DNA from: Brucella haematophila
GTDB lineage: Bacteria > Pseudomonadota > Alphaproteobacteria > Rhizobiales > Rhizobiaceae
NCBI RefSeq assembly: GCF_005938105.1
Contig: NZ_VCPE01000010.1
Location: 124,001 to 188,000, forward strand
Length of the DNA: 64,000 nucleotides
Reading direction: 5' to 3'
Both the position numbers and the translations under genes were made by a program. The notes under the pieces are model-generated. The model did not search any database, was not told the origin of the DNA, and saw nothing but the letters and a program-made list of their open reading frames with translations. Positions 27,634 through 36,328 of the stretch are shown in pieces. How positions within the stretch are numbered: position 1 is the stretch's first letter; the number at the start of each line of letters is the position of its first letter.

Positions 27634-28503
27634 ATGCAGATTATCCGCACCATCGAGGAGTTGCGGCAGGTGCTTGCGCCTGCGCGTCGTGCGGGCAAGC
27701 GCATCGGCTTCGTGCCGACCATGGGCTATCTTCACAAAGGCCATCTGGAACTTGTTCACCGGTCGCGTGCCGACAATGACGTGACTGTCGTGTCGATCTT
27801 CGTCAATCCGCTGCAATTCGGCGCGAACGAGGATCTCGATAAATATCCGCGTGATCTGGAGCGCGATGCCACTCTGTTGCGCGGAGCAGAGGTCGATTAC
27901 CTCTTCGCGCCAGCAGTCAGCGACATGTATCCGCGCCCGATGCAGACCGTGGTGGATGTGCCCACCCTTGGCAACCAGATGGAAGGCGAGGCGCGTCCCG
28001 GCCACTTCGCCGGTGTCGCAACCGTGGTCAGCAAGCTTTTCAACATTGTTGGTCCCGATGCCGCCTATTTCGGTGAGAAGGACTTTCAGCAGCTCGTCAT
28101 CATCCGCCGCATGGTGGACGACATGGCCATTCCGGTCCATGTGGTCGGCGTCAAGACCGTGCGGGAGGATGACGGGCTCGCCTGTTCGTCGCGCAACGTC
28201 TATCTGTCGCCGGAGCAGCGCGCCGCAGCCATCATCGTGCCGAAAGCGCTCGATGAAGCCGAGCGGCTTTATCGGTCCGGTGTGGACGATCCTGACGCGC
28301 TGGAAGCGGCAATTCGTGCGTTTATTGCTACAGAACCGCTTGCTGCTCCGGAAGTTGTGGCGCTGCGCGACCCCGAAACGCTGGAACGCCTGACGGCGGT
28401 GCAGGGGCGGCCCGTGCTGATTGCGCTGTTCGTGCGGCTTGGCTCAACGCGGCTTCTCGACAATCGCGTTATCGCGCATGTCGCGCAGGAACAGGCGGCC
28501 TGA
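27634..28503 (+). CDS. panC: Pantothenate synthetase
   Basis: Ligates pantoate and beta-alanine with ATP in vitamin B5 synthesis. 289 residues, normal. Nucleotide-binding HIGH-type motif is in [11 protein letters not shown], followed by [21 protein letters not shown] and the KMSKS-like region [14 protein letters not shown] stands seven bases before the ATG at 27634; upstream in-frame codons are not used. panB follows one base after the stop. Confidence 0.96.
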   Translation: MQIIRTIEELRQVLAPARRAGKRIGFVPTMGYLHKGHLELVHRSRADNDVTVVSIFVNPLQFGANEDLDKYPRDLERDATLLRGAEVDYLFAPAVSDMYPRPMQTVVDVPTLGNQMEGEARPGHFAGVATVVSKLFNIVGPDAAYFGEKDFQQLVIIRRMVDDMAIPVHVVGVKTVREDDGLACSSRNVYLSPEQRAAAIIVPKALDEAERLYRSGVDDPDALEAAIRAFIATEPLAAPEVVALRDPETLERLTAVQGRPVLIALFVRLGSTRLLDNRVIAHVAQEQAA

Positions 28504-28504
28504 G

Positions 28505-29332
28505 ATGAGCGCACCCGTCAAACAGAAGCGACTGACGCCCAAGGCCGTTTCGGCCCTGAAGGGTGAACGCCCGATTGTCAGTCTCACTGCCTATACGACG
28601 CCGATTGCGCGGCTGCTCGATCCGCATTGCGACCTGCTGCTGGTGGGGGATTCGCTCGGCATGGTGCTTTACGGCATGGATTCCACCCTTGCTGTCACGC
28701 TTGATATGATGATCGCCCATGGGCAGGCGGTGATGCGCGGGGCCGAGACGGCCTGTGTCATCGTCGATATGCCGTTCGGTTCCTATCAGGAATCCAAGGA
28801 ACAGGCGTTCCGCAATGCTGCCCGCGTGATGCAGGAAACCGGTTGTGATGGCGTCAAGCTCGAAGGCGGTGAGGAAATGGCCGAAACGGTCGATTTTCTG
28901 GTCCGGCGGGGCATTCCGGTGTTCGGTCATGTCGGCCTGATGCCGCAACAGGTCAACACGGTTGGCGGTTTCCGCTCGCTCGGACGCGATGACGATGAGG
29001 CCGACCGTATTCGTCGCGATGCGCAGGCTATCGCCGATGCCGGTGTGTTTGCGCTGGTCATTGAGGGCACAGTAGAGCCGTTGGCGCGCGAGATCACCGC
29101 ATCGCTTTCCGTCCCGACGGTTGGCATAGGCGCGTCGGCTGCCTGCGACGGGCAGATACTTGTTTCGGACGATATGCTGGGGCTGTTTCAGGATTTCACA
29201 CCGCGCTTCGTGAAGCGCTTTGCACAATTGGCGCCGCAAGTGTCCGATGCTGCAAAAGCCTATGCCGAGGAGGTGCGAGCGCGCACATTCCCTGGGCCGG
29301 AGCATGTTTTCGGTGCTAAACCGAAAGCCTGA
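28505..29332 (+). CDS. panB: Ketopantoate hydroxymethyltransferase
   Basis: Adds a hydroxymethyl group from methylene-tetrahydrofolate to ketoisovalerate, two steps before PanC. 275 residues; [28 protein letters not shown] (metal Asp) and [20 protein letters not shown] and [14 protein letters not shown] are all diagnostic. The gene begins one base after panC, so panC-panB is an operon. Order is panC then panB, the reverse of Escherichia. Confidence 0.96.
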   Translation: MSAPVKQKRLTPKAVSALKGERPIVSLTAYTTPIARLLDPHCDLLLVGDSLGMVLYGMDSTLAVTLDMMIAHGQAVMRGAETACVIVDMPFGSYQESKEQAFRNAARVMQETGCDGVKLEGGEEMAETVDFLVRRGIPVFGHVGLMPQQVNTVGGFRSLGRDDDEADRIRRDAQAIADAGVFALVIEGTVEPLAREITASLSVPTVGIGASAACDGQILVSDDMLGLFQDFTPRFVKRFAQLAPQVSDAAKAYAEEVRARTFPGPEHVFGAKPKA

Positions 29333-29355
29333 CCTCTCTTTGCTTTTCGCATTAT

Positions 29356-29440
29356 CCTACGCATCGGAGCGGGATCAGAAATCAGTCCAGTGGACTGATT
29401 TCCCCGCGTAGGCGCTTCGCACTTTTGCTGGAAATGCTTA
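29356..29440. repeat. Nested palindrome plus partial intergenic repeat
   Basis: Outer arms CCTACGC (29356-29362) and GCGTAGG (29406-29412) enclose a perfect 12-bp inverted repeat, GAAATCAGTCCA/TGGACTGATTTC (29378-29402). A reverse-strand fragment of the common repeat (GCACTTTTGCTGGAAATGC) follows at about 29420-29440. Confidence 0.7.
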
Positions 29441-29493
29441 AAACCTGTGCCGTATGGCGGTAGCGCCTTGTAATTATTCGTCAATCGCGTTCA

Positions 29494-30444
29494 ATGTCGG
29501 AAGTGTTTTCCGGAGTTGCTGTGACCGACGATATTGCCCATACCGAACTGATTGCCGTGCTGGCCGCCGTAACCAGTGAACAGCCGCGCGTCATGACTGT
29601 GCGACAGGGGCAGGCTCTTCCCTCTGGCCCGTTCGAAAGTGAGCACCGTTCGTTGCAATCCGGTCTGCGCGCCTGGGTACAGTCGGAAACCGCACATCCG
29701 GTCGGCTATCTGGAGCAGCTCTACACCTTTGCCGACCGTGACCGTCACGCACAGGGCGAACGTATCATCTCGATCAGCTATCTCGGCCTTGTGCGCGAAA
29801 GCGATGCGGCAGCGGGGCAGGCAGGCTGGCGCGGCTGGTATGATTATCTGCCGTGGGAAGATCACCGTCAGGGCGAACCGGCCATCATGGAGCATCTCAA
29901 CAATGCGCTCCTTGTCTGGGCCTATCGGGCCGAAACGCCGGAACTCACCGCGCAGCGCATGCGGCGCATCTCGTTCACATTCGGCTTCGACAATGGAGAA
30001 TGGGGCGGACGCTGGAACGAAGACCTCGTGCTGCAACGCTATGAACTGCTGTTCGAAGCCGGTCTGGTGGCGGAAGCCGGGATGAAGGAAGACGAGAACG
30101 GTCGCTCCATGTTTGCCGATCATCGCCGCATCCTTGCCACGGCGATTGCGCGGCTGCGCGCCAAGATCAAATATCGCCCGGTGGTGTTCGAATTGATGCC
30201 GGACAGTTTTACGCTTTTACAACTCCAACGGACTGTCGAAGCGCTGGCGGGCCTGCGCCTGCACAAACAGAATTTCCGCCGCCTGATCGAGCAACAAGAT
30301 CTCGTCGAGGAAACCGGCGAAAGCGACAGCGAAACCGGCGGTCGCCCGGCAAAACTGTTCCGTTTCCGTTACTCGATTGTCGAGGAACGTGCCCTTTCCG
30401 AGCGCCATCTGGCCGGAGCCAAGCTGCCAATCTCCCGCGATTGA
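29494..30444 (+). CDS. nadQ: NUDIX-fold/winged-helix regulator of NAD synthesis (NadQ/NrtR-like)
   Basis: 316 residues. The first ~150 have a NUDIX-like fold, seen in GYLEQLYTFADRDRHAQGE and RIISISYLGLV, but the catalytic Nudix box (GX5EX7REUXEEXGU) is missing, as expected of a sensor rather than an enzyme. The C-terminal ~90 residues are a winged helix (TLLQLQRTVEALAGLRLHKQNFRRLI). Alphaproteobacterial NadQ proteins have this form and repress nadABC, which starts 150 bases downstream here with two palindromic operators in between. ATG at 29494 used; the GTG at 29521 is possible. Confidence 0.78.
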   Translation: MSEVFSGVAVTDDIAHTELIAVLAAVTSEQPRVMTVRQGQALPSGPFESEHRSLQSGLRAWVQSETAHPVGYLEQLYTFADRDRHAQGERIISISYLGLVRESDAAAGQAGWRGWYDYLPWEDHRQGEPAIMEHLNNALLVWAYRAETPELTAQRMRRISFTFGFDNGEWGGRWNEDLVLQRYELLFEAGLVAEAGMKEDENGRSMFADHRRILATAIARLRAKIKYRPVVFELMPDSFTLLQLQRTVEALAGLRLHKQNFRRLIEQQDLVEETGESDSETGGRPAKLFRFRYSIVEERALSERHLAGAKLPISRD

Positions 30445-30499
30445 CAATATACTCGAATCGAGTATAAGTTCGTAAACATGAAATACTCAAATTGAGTAT
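30441..30499 (+). promoter_or_regulatory. nadABC promoter with two palindromic operators
   Basis: TTGACA (30441-30446) and TATAAG (30463-30468) are spaced 16 bases. A 19-bp palindrome TATACTCGAATCGAGTATA (30448-30466) lies between and over them. A second palindrome, ATACTCAAATTGAGTAT (30483-30499), has its centre 34 bases away, about three helical turns. Shared core ATACTC-N5-GAGTAT. The promoter overlaps the end of nadQ. Confidence 0.78.
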
Positions 30500-30512
30500 A
30501 AATGAGCATGCC

Positions 30513-30570
30513 AGCGTATTTCCAGCAAAAGCGCAAAACGCTTTCGTGTGAGGTTGATGCGTAAACGCAT
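30513..30570. repeat. Diverged palindromic repeat in the nadA leader
   Basis: GTATTTCCAGCAAAAGCGC then GATGCGTAAACGCATG; a diverged copy of the family, downstream of the operators and 25 bases before the nadA start. Confidence 0.6.
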
Positions 30571-30594
30571 GTCGATGAGCTGGGAGGCTCGCAC

Positions 30595-31566
30595 ATGAAC
30601 GATCATGTTTCCGTTTCGCAACTCTATGACCGCGTGGCCAAGGTGCTGCCCAAGGCGGAGTGGCTGGGCTTCGAAGACGATGTCGCGGCCATTCTCGAGC
30701 TGAAGAAAAAGCGCAATGCCGTCATCCTTGCGCATAATTACCAGACGCCGGAAATCTTCCACTGCGTGGCCGATATTGTCGGCGACAGTCTGGCGCTGGC
30801 GCGCAAGGCTGCGGAGGTCGATGCCGATGTGATTGTGCTGGCGGGTGTGCATTTCATGGCCGAGACGGCCAAGCTGCTCAATCCAGGCAAGACGGTGCTG
30901 ATTCCCGATATGGCTGCGGGCTGTTCGCTGGCCGACAGCATCACGCCGGAAGATGTGGCGCTGTTGCGCGAGGCGCATCCCGGCGTGCCGATCATCACCT
31001 ATGTCAACACATCTGCTGCCGTGAAGGCGGCATCCGATATTTGCTGCACCTCCGGCAATGCCAAAAAGGTGGTGGAGTCGCTTGGCGTACCGCGCGTGCT
31101 GATGATCCCCGACGAGTTTCTGGCGCAGAATGTGGCCCGCGAAACCGATGTCGAAATTCTCGCCTGGCATGGCCATTGCGAGGTGCATGAGCGGTTCACG
31201 CCCGACGATATCCGCGAATTGCGCGAAAGCCACCCCGGCGTGGTGGTTCTGGCCCATCCCGAATGCCCGCCGGAAGTGGTGGCGGTTGCCGATTTCGCCG
31301 GTTCCACGGCGGTCATGTCGGACTATGTCGGCGAGAAGAAGCCGCAGCGTGTCGTGCTTTTGACTGAATGCTCGATGAGCGACAATGTTGCTGTCGATCA
31401 CCCGGATGTCGAGTTCATCCGACCGTGCAATCTCTGCCCGCATATGAAGCGGATCACGCTCGCCAATATTCGCGATGCGCTGGAAAACAATCGCCACGAA
31501 GTGACGGTCGATGCCGCACTGATGGAGCCTGCCCGGCGCGCCGTCGAGCGGATGCTGGCGGTATGA
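30595..31566 (+). CDS. nadA: Quinolinate synthase A
   Basis: [4Fe-4S] enzyme that condenses iminoaspartate with dihydroxyacetone phosphate to quinolinate. 323 residues. Cluster cysteines are expected among [23 protein letters not shown] and [11 protein letters not shown]; other hallmarks are [12 protein letters not shown] and FLVGDSLxLA-like [10 protein letters not shown]. First gene of nadABC; its stop overlaps the nadB start by ATGA. Confidence 0.96.
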   Translation: MNDHVSVSQLYDRVAKVLPKAEWLGFEDDVAAILELKKKRNAVILAHNYQTPEIFHCVADIVGDSLALARKAAEVDADVIVLAGVHFMAETAKLLNPGKTVLIPDMAAGCSLADSITPEDVALLREAHPGVPIITYVNTSAAVKAASDICCTSGNAKKVVESLGVPRVLMIPDEFLAQNVARETDVEILAWHGHCEVHERFTPDDIRELRESHPGVVVLAHPECPPEVVAVADFAGSTAVMSDYVGEKKPQRVVLLTECSMSDNVAVDHPDVEFIRPCNLCPHMKRITLANIRDALENNRHEVTVDAALMEPARRAVERMLAV

Positions 31567-33098
31567 CTACGACCCCGCTCCCGGTCCTCGTCATTGGCAG
31601 CGGCCTTGCCGGTCTGATGACGGCGCTGACGCTGTCTCCACAGCCGGTGTTGCTGGTGACAGCGGGAAGCCTCGGCCTGTCCGGTTCCAGCACGCTGGCG
31701 CAAGGCGGCATTGCCGCAAGTGTTGGCGCGGATGACAGCGCGGCATTGCATCTGGCCGATACGATTGCGGCTGGCGACGGCCTGTGTGACCGGGGCGTGG
31801 CTGCCGAAATCATAGCAGCAGGCGCGGACGTCGTTGCTGCGCTGGAAGCGCATGGCGTGCACTTCGACCGCAAGACGGACGGTTCATTTTCACTCGGTCT
31901 GGAGGCCGCCCATAGCCGCCATCGCATTGTGCATGTGGATGGCGATGCGACAGGGGCGGGCATCATGCGTGCTCTGACCGCCAAGGTTCTGGCGACGCCT
32001 TCAATCACCGTCATGGAAAACACCCGCGCTCTCCGGCTCATGCGGCAGGATGGTCGTGTCGTCGGTGCCTGTCTTGAAAATGTCGGCCCGGTTGCAGCAA
32101 CTGCCGTGGTACTGGCGACGGGCGGGATCGGCGGACTTTATAACGCAACAACCACGCCGCTCGGCAATCTAGGCCAAGCTGCGATATTGGGGGCCGCTCT
32201 GGCAGGCCGCGCAAGCGCTGTGCTTGCCGATATGGAATTCGTGCAGTTCCACCCGACCGCGCTAGCCGTTTCTGCGCCGCGCCTGCCGCTGATCAGCGAG
32301 GCCGTGCGCGGGGAGGGCGCTCAACTTGTCAATGATCGCGGTGAGCGCTTCATGGCGGATGTTCCGGGCCGCGAGCTTGCGCCCCGTGATGTGGTGGCGC
32401 GTGCCATTGGCAGCGAGATAGCGCAAGGGCGCAAGGTCTATCTCGATGCACGCTTGGCTCTGGGTGCGCGGTTTGCAACGCGGTTTCCCGGTATCGATGC
32501 GCTTTGCAAACAGCATGGCATCGATCCGTCCCGCGATCTGATCCCGGTCAGACCGGCCACGCATTACCATATGGGCGGGATCAGGGCCGACGCCGACGGG
32601 CGCAGCAGCCTGCCGGGTCTCTGGGCCGTGGGCGAAGCGGCCTGTACCGGCCTGCACGGCGCCAACCGGCTTGCCAGCAACTCGGTGCTTGAAGCCGCCG
32701 CGATGGGGCTGCGCGCCGCCCGCGCGCTTGGCGATGAAGAGGCGGTCGCCGTGCGGCATCCCGTGCCTGTCAGCCTGCCCCAGAGTTCCGATCCCGAACC
32801 GGTTCGGCGCATTGTTTCCAGTCATCTTGGCCTGCTGCGTGATGAAGAAGGTTTGCGCTCTGCAATCACCACCCTTCTCCCCCTCGCGGAGACCGACGAT
32901 GCCGCAGCCGTAGCGCTGGTCGCTGTGGTTGCGGCATTTGAACGACGCGAGTCGCGCGGCAGCCATGCCCGCACCGACCACCCGCAGAAACATGCGGAGG
33001 CCAAGCGTCGCTTCCACACTTTCGAGACGGCATTCGCCCTTGCCCGCGACATCGCCGCCCCCGAACGCTTACTTCAACGAATTTCAAGGACTGCATGA
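31563..33098 (+). CDS. nadB: L-aspartate oxidase
   Basis: FAD enzyme making iminoaspartate for NadA. 511 residues from the ATG that overlaps the nadA stop. FAD-binding [15 protein letters not shown] at the start; [36 protein letters not shown] and [16 protein letters not shown] are diagnostic. The C-terminal helical region is slightly shorter than in enterobacterial NadB. Coupled to nadC by another four-base overlap. Confidence 0.96.
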   Translation: MTTTPLPVLVIGSGLAGLMTALTLSPQPVLLVTAGSLGLSGSSTLAQGGIAASVGADDSAALHLADTIAAGDGLCDRGVAAEIIAAGADVVAALEAHGVHFDRKTDGSFSLGLEAAHSRHRIVHVDGDATGAGIMRALTAKVLATPSITVMENTRALRLMRQDGRVVGACLENVGPVAATAVVLATGGIGGLYNATTTPLGNLGQAAILGAALAGRASAVLADMEFVQFHPTALAVSAPRLPLISEAVRGEGAQLVNDRGERFMADVPGRELAPRDVVARAIGSEIAQGRKVYLDARLALGARFATRFPGIDALCKQHGIDPSRDLIPVRPATHYHMGGIRADADGRSSLPGLWAVGEAACTGLHGANRLASNSVLEAAAMGLRAARALGDEEAVAVRHPVPVSLPQSSDPEPVRRIVSSHLGLLRDEEGLRSAITTLLPLAETDDAAAVALVAVVAAFERRESRGSHARTDHPQKHAEAKRRFHTFETAFALARDIAAPERLLQRISRTA

Positions 33099-33955
33099 TG
33101 AACCTGCCGCGCTTGTCTCCGCTTGTCGTCGAACCGCTGGTGCGCGCCGCACTTCTGGAAGATCTGGGGCTTGCTGGCGATATTACCAGCAATGCGGTGG
33201 TGCCGGAGGATCACCGCTCGGCCATGCTGTTCAGCTTGCGTCAACCGGGCGTCATCGCCGGGCTGGATGTGGCCGAAATGGCGTTTCGTCTGGTCGATCC
33301 GGATGTCACATTCGAACGTCTGGCGCGGGACGGTCAGTCTCTTGAAAAAGGGGCGGATGTCGTCCGCGTTTCTGGCTCCTCCCGCTCCATTCTGGCGGGG
33401 GAGCGGACGGCGCTCAATTTTCTCGGTCACCTCTCCGGCATTGCCACGGCGACGGCCAATCTGGTCAAGGCTGTTCAGGGCACCAAGGCGTCCATCGTCT
33501 GCACGCGCAAGACGACGCCGGGGCTGCGCGCCTTGCAGAAATATGCGGTGAGGGCAGGCGGCGGCATGAACCACCGTTTCGCGCTCTATGATGCGGTGCT
33601 GATCAAGGACAATCACATCGCGGTCGCTGGCGGTGTGCGTGAGGCCATCGAACGCGCCAAGGCCGGTGCCGGTCACATGGTCAAGATCGAGGTCGAAGTC
33701 GATACGCTGCAACAGCTCGACGAAGCCATGGCGACGGGCGTGGATGCGGTGCTGCTCGACAATATGTCACCTGCGCAATTGCGCGAGGCGGTATCGGTGA
33801 TCGGCGGGCGCGCCATTTCGGAAGCCTCCGGCGGCATCACGCCGGAAACAGTGGCGGCGGTCGCTGCCAGCGGTGTCGATCTGATCTCGGTTGGCTGGAC
33901 CACGCACAGTGCTCCGAACCTCGATATCGGGCTCGATTTCGAAGAGCTGAAATGA
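33095..33955 (+). CDS. nadC: Quinolinate phosphoribosyltransferase
   Basis: Converts quinolinate and PRPP to nicotinate mononucleotide. 286 residues; CTRKTTPGLRALQKYAV, GGGMNHRFALYDAVLIKDNH and EVEVDTLQQ are characteristic, and EASGGIT is near the end. Two consecutive ATGs; the first overlaps the nadB stop. A terminator follows the stop at once, closing the operon. Confidence 0.96.
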   Translation: MMNLPRLSPLVVEPLVRAALLEDLGLAGDITSNAVVPEDHRSAMLFSLRQPGVIAGLDVAEMAFRLVDPDVTFERLARDGQSLEKGADVVRVSGSSRSILAGERTALNFLGHLSGIATATANLVKAVQGTKASIVCTRKTTPGLRALQKYAVRAGGGMNHRFALYDAVLIKDNHIAVAGGVREAIERAKAGAGHMVKIEVEVDTLQQLDEAMATGVDAVLLDNMSPAQLREAVSVIGGRAISEASGGITPETVAAVAASGVDLISVGWTTHSAPNLDIGLDFEELK

Positions 33956-33984
33956 AAAAAGGGAGGCGATTGCCTCCCTTTTCT
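33956..33984. terminator. Bidirectional terminator between nadC and fpr
   Basis: Stem GGGAGGC/GCCTCCC with GATT loop, A-run before, TTTTCT after. Confidence 0.9.
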
Positions 33985-34003
33985 ATTTGCAGACCTGCAA
34001 AAT

Positions 34004-34780
34004 TTACTTTTCGACGAAAGCCTTTTCGATCACGAAATGACCGGCTTCGCTCTGGCTGCCTTCCTTGAAACCGCGCTCTTCCAGAAGCTGCTTGGTTTCA
34101 GCCAGCATTTCCGGGCTGCCGCACAGCATCACACGATCATCTTCCAGATTGAGTTCCGGCATGTCGATATCGGTGAAAATCTGGCCGGAGCGAATGAGAT
34201 CGGTCAGGCGTCCGCGGTTCTTGTAAGGCTCGCGGGTGACGGTCGGGTAATAGATGAGCTGCTTTGCCGCCATCTCGCCGAGGAATTCGTCCTGCGGCAA
34301 TTCGTTGGAAATGAAATCCGTATAGGCCAATTCTGCTACCTGACGCACGCCATGAACGAGAATGATCTTCTCATAGCGCTCATAGGCTTCCAGATCGCGA
34401 ATGATCGACAGGAACGGCGCGAGGCCGGTGCCGGTCGAGAGCAGCCACAGATTCTTGCCGGGTTTCAGATTGTCATAGAGCAGCGTGCCGACCGGCTTCT
34501 TGGACAGGATGATCTGGTCGCCAACTTTCAGATGCTGGAGCTTGGAGGTCAGCGGACCGTTCGGCACCTTGATCGAGAAGAATTCCAGCCCGTCCTCATA
34601 GAGGCTCGAGGCAATGGAATAGGCGCGGGTGAGCGGCTTGCCGTTCACTTCAAGGCCCATCATGATGAACTGGCCGCTCTGGAAGCGGAAGCCCGGATCA
34701 CGCGTCGTACGGAAGGAAAACAGCGTGTCGGTCCAGTGATGGATATCGGTGACGGTTTCCTGATTAAAGTTGCTGCTCAT
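34004..34780 (-). CDS. fpr: Ferredoxin (flavodoxin)-NADP+ reductase
   Basis: 258-residue FAD protein of the bacterial FPR subclass. FAD-binding RAYSIASS, then NADP-binding LLSTGTGLAPFLSIIRD and VMLCGSPEML; the C terminus GHFVIEKAFVEK is typical of subclass I proteobacterial FPR. It supplies or drains reducing equivalents between NADPH and ferredoxin/flavodoxin, often in oxidative stress. It neighbours sodB on the same strand with a 180-base gap, so probably separate transcripts with a shared theme. Confidence 0.95.
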   Translation of the reverse strand: MSSNFNQETVTDIHHWTDTLFSFRTTRDPGFRFQSGQFIMMGLEVNGKPLTRAYSIASSLYEDGLEFFSIKVPNGPLTSKLQHLKVGDQIILSKKPVGTLLYDNLKPGKNLWLLSTGTGLAPFLSIIRDLEAYERYEKIILVHGVRQVAELAYTDFISNELPQDEFLGEMAAKQLIYYPTVTREPYKNRGRLTDLIRSGQIFTDIDMPELNLEDDRVMLCGSPEMLAETKQLLEERGFKEGSQSEAGHFVIEKAFVEK

Positions 34781-34958
34781 CTTCGGAACTGTCTCTGTTG
34801 TTCTCCGGCACCACGCTTGGGAGGACGGCGCCTTATGGATTGGGTCGGTTGGTTTGGTCTTTATCGGTCATTGCTGCGGCCCGCCCGCATAGATGCAACT
34901 CCGTGGAGTTTGCATCCTGAACAGGCAAGCCGCTTTGACCGCAATCAATATAAGCGCG

Positions 34959-35567
34959 TCAGGCTGCCTTCAGGGTGGCTTCCGCGAATTCGTAGTTGGC
35001 CAGCTTGTCGAGGAAGTTCGTTACATAGTCAGGCCGACGATTACGGAAATCGAGATAATAGCTATGCTCCCAGACATCAAGCCCTAATAGCGCCTTGCCT
35101 TCACCGGTTGCCAGCGGATTGGAGCCATTTGGCGTCTTGGTGACCTTCAACTTGCCGTCATTGGCCAGAACCAGCCACGCCCAGCCCGAGCCGAACTGGC
35201 CGACAGCCGCCGTCTTGAAGGCTTCCTTGAACTGGTCGACGCCGCCGAAATCCTCGACGATCTTCTTTTCCAGCGCGCCCGGAAGGCGTCCGCCGTTTGC
35301 CGACAGGTTCTGCCAGAACAGATCATGGTTCCAATGCTGGCCGGCATTGTTGAAGACCGGAGCGAGATCGGCCTTGTCTTTCGCAAAGAGCACGATTTCC
35401 TCAAGCGACTTGCCCTTGAGCGCATCGTTCTTCTCGACGAAGCCGTTCAGCGCCGTTACGTAGGCCTGATGATGCTTGCCATGGTGCAGCTCAAGTGTTT
35501 CGGTGCCCATGCCGACGCCTTCAAGAGCGTTGGTCGCATAGGGAAGCGGAGGCAAGGTGAAGCTCAT
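34959..35567 (-). CDS. sodB: Superoxide dismutase, iron type
   Basis: Cytoplasmic SOD, about 202 residues. Metal ligands His in ELHHGKHH and in GQHWNHDLFW, Asp and His in LDVWEHSYYLDF. The outer-sphere glutamine in NAGQHWNH (where Mn enzymes have Gly) points to Fe rather than Mn, though cambialistic activity cannot be excluded. Start at MSFTLPPLPYA, with AAGGAG seven bases upstream; the longer frame to 35588 is not used. Divergent from a SufR-like regulator. Confidence 0.94.
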   Translation of the reverse strand: MSFTLPPLPYATNALEGVGMGTETLELHHGKHHQAYVTALNGFVEKNDALKGKSLEEIVLFAKDKADLAPVFNNAGQHWNHDLFWQNLSANGGRLPGALEKKIVEDFGGVDQFKEAFKTAAVGQFGSGWAWLVLANDGKLKVTKTPNGSNPLATGEGKALLGLDVWEHSYYLDFRNRRPDYVTNFLDKLANYEFAEATLKAA

Positions 35568-35589
35568 TTTAGACTCCTTGATATACAAC

Positions 35590-35631
35590 TATCTTGATAA
35601 TTCAGATCGGATCGCTTAATTTAACAAGATA
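35590..35631. promoter_or_regulatory. Inverted repeat between sodB and the SufR-like gene
   Basis: TATCTTG (35590-35596) and CAAGATA (35625-35631), 28 bases apart in an AT-rich divergent promoter. Candidate operator for the adjacent regulator; weak on its own. Confidence 0.4.
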
Positions 35632-35659
35632 ATGCTTCTTTAAATCGAAAACAGGCAAT

Positions 35660-36328
35660 ATGTCAAGGAATGACTTTCTAAATACGGACCTTTCGGGAGC
35701 ACGTTCGCCCGCAGAACGCATCATGCTGGCGCTCAAGATGCGCGGTGCGCAGACGGCTGCCGCAATCGGCGAACATCTCGGCACGACGGGCGAGGCGGTG
35801 CGCCAGCAGCTGGTGCGGCTGGCCGAGGAAGGTCTCGTTGCGCCGCATTCCGTTTCGCAGGGCGTTGGCCGTCCGTCGCAGTTCTGGGATCTGACGGAAA
35901 CCGGCAATAAGCGCTTTCCCGATACCCATGCCGATCTGACCGTGCAGCTTCTGCATTCCGTGCGCACCATCCTTGGTGAAGACGCGCTGGAAACGCTGGT
36001 TGCGCATCGCGAGACTGAAACCCGCCGCCAGTATCATGCGCGCCTCAAGGACATGGCTTTCGACGAGCGCGTCAAGGCGCTTGCAGATATCCGCTCGACC
36101 GAAGGCTATATGGCCGATGCCGAGCGGCAGGAGGATGGTTCGTGGCTTTTTGTCGAGAACCATTGTCCCATCTGTGCCGCCGCTGATGCTTGTCAGGGTT
36201 TTTGCCGGGCGGAGCTTCAGGTGTTTGAAGCGGTTCTCGGCCCGGATGTGTCTGTTGCCCGTACCGAGCATATTCTGGCCGGGGCGAGGCGCTGCGCCTA
36301 TGTTTTTACTCCGGCCAGTCCTTCCTGA
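35660..36328 (+). CDS. SufR-like winged-helix Fe-S regulator
   Basis: 222 residues. The N-terminal wHTH is GAQTAAAIGEHLGTTGEAVRQQLVRLAEEGLV. The C-terminal part has a cysteine cluster, NHCPICAAADACQGFCRAEL, and a further cysteine in RRCAYVF, matching the [Fe-S]-binding region of SufR-type DeoR/ArsR-like regulators. No suf genes are adjacent; sodB is divergent, so control of sodB in response to iron or superoxide is a reasonable inference. Its stop abuts that of the convergent MFS gene. Confidence 0.75.
   Translation: MSRNDFLNTDLSGARSPAERIMLALKMRGAQTAAAIGEHLGTTGEAVRQQLVRLAEEGLVAPHSVSQGVGRPSQFWDLTETGNKRFPDTHADLTVQLLHSVRTILGEDALETLVAHRETETRRQYHARLKDMAFDERVKALADIRSTEGYMADAERQEDGSWLFVENHCPICAAADACQGFCRAELQVFEAVLGPDVSVARTEHILAGARRCAYVFTPASPS

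Noticed and set aside
31368-31562. Longer N terminus for nadB
   Set aside because: It would lie inside nadA; the FAD-binding motif starts directly after the ATG at 31563 and the ATGA overlap is typical of coupled genes.
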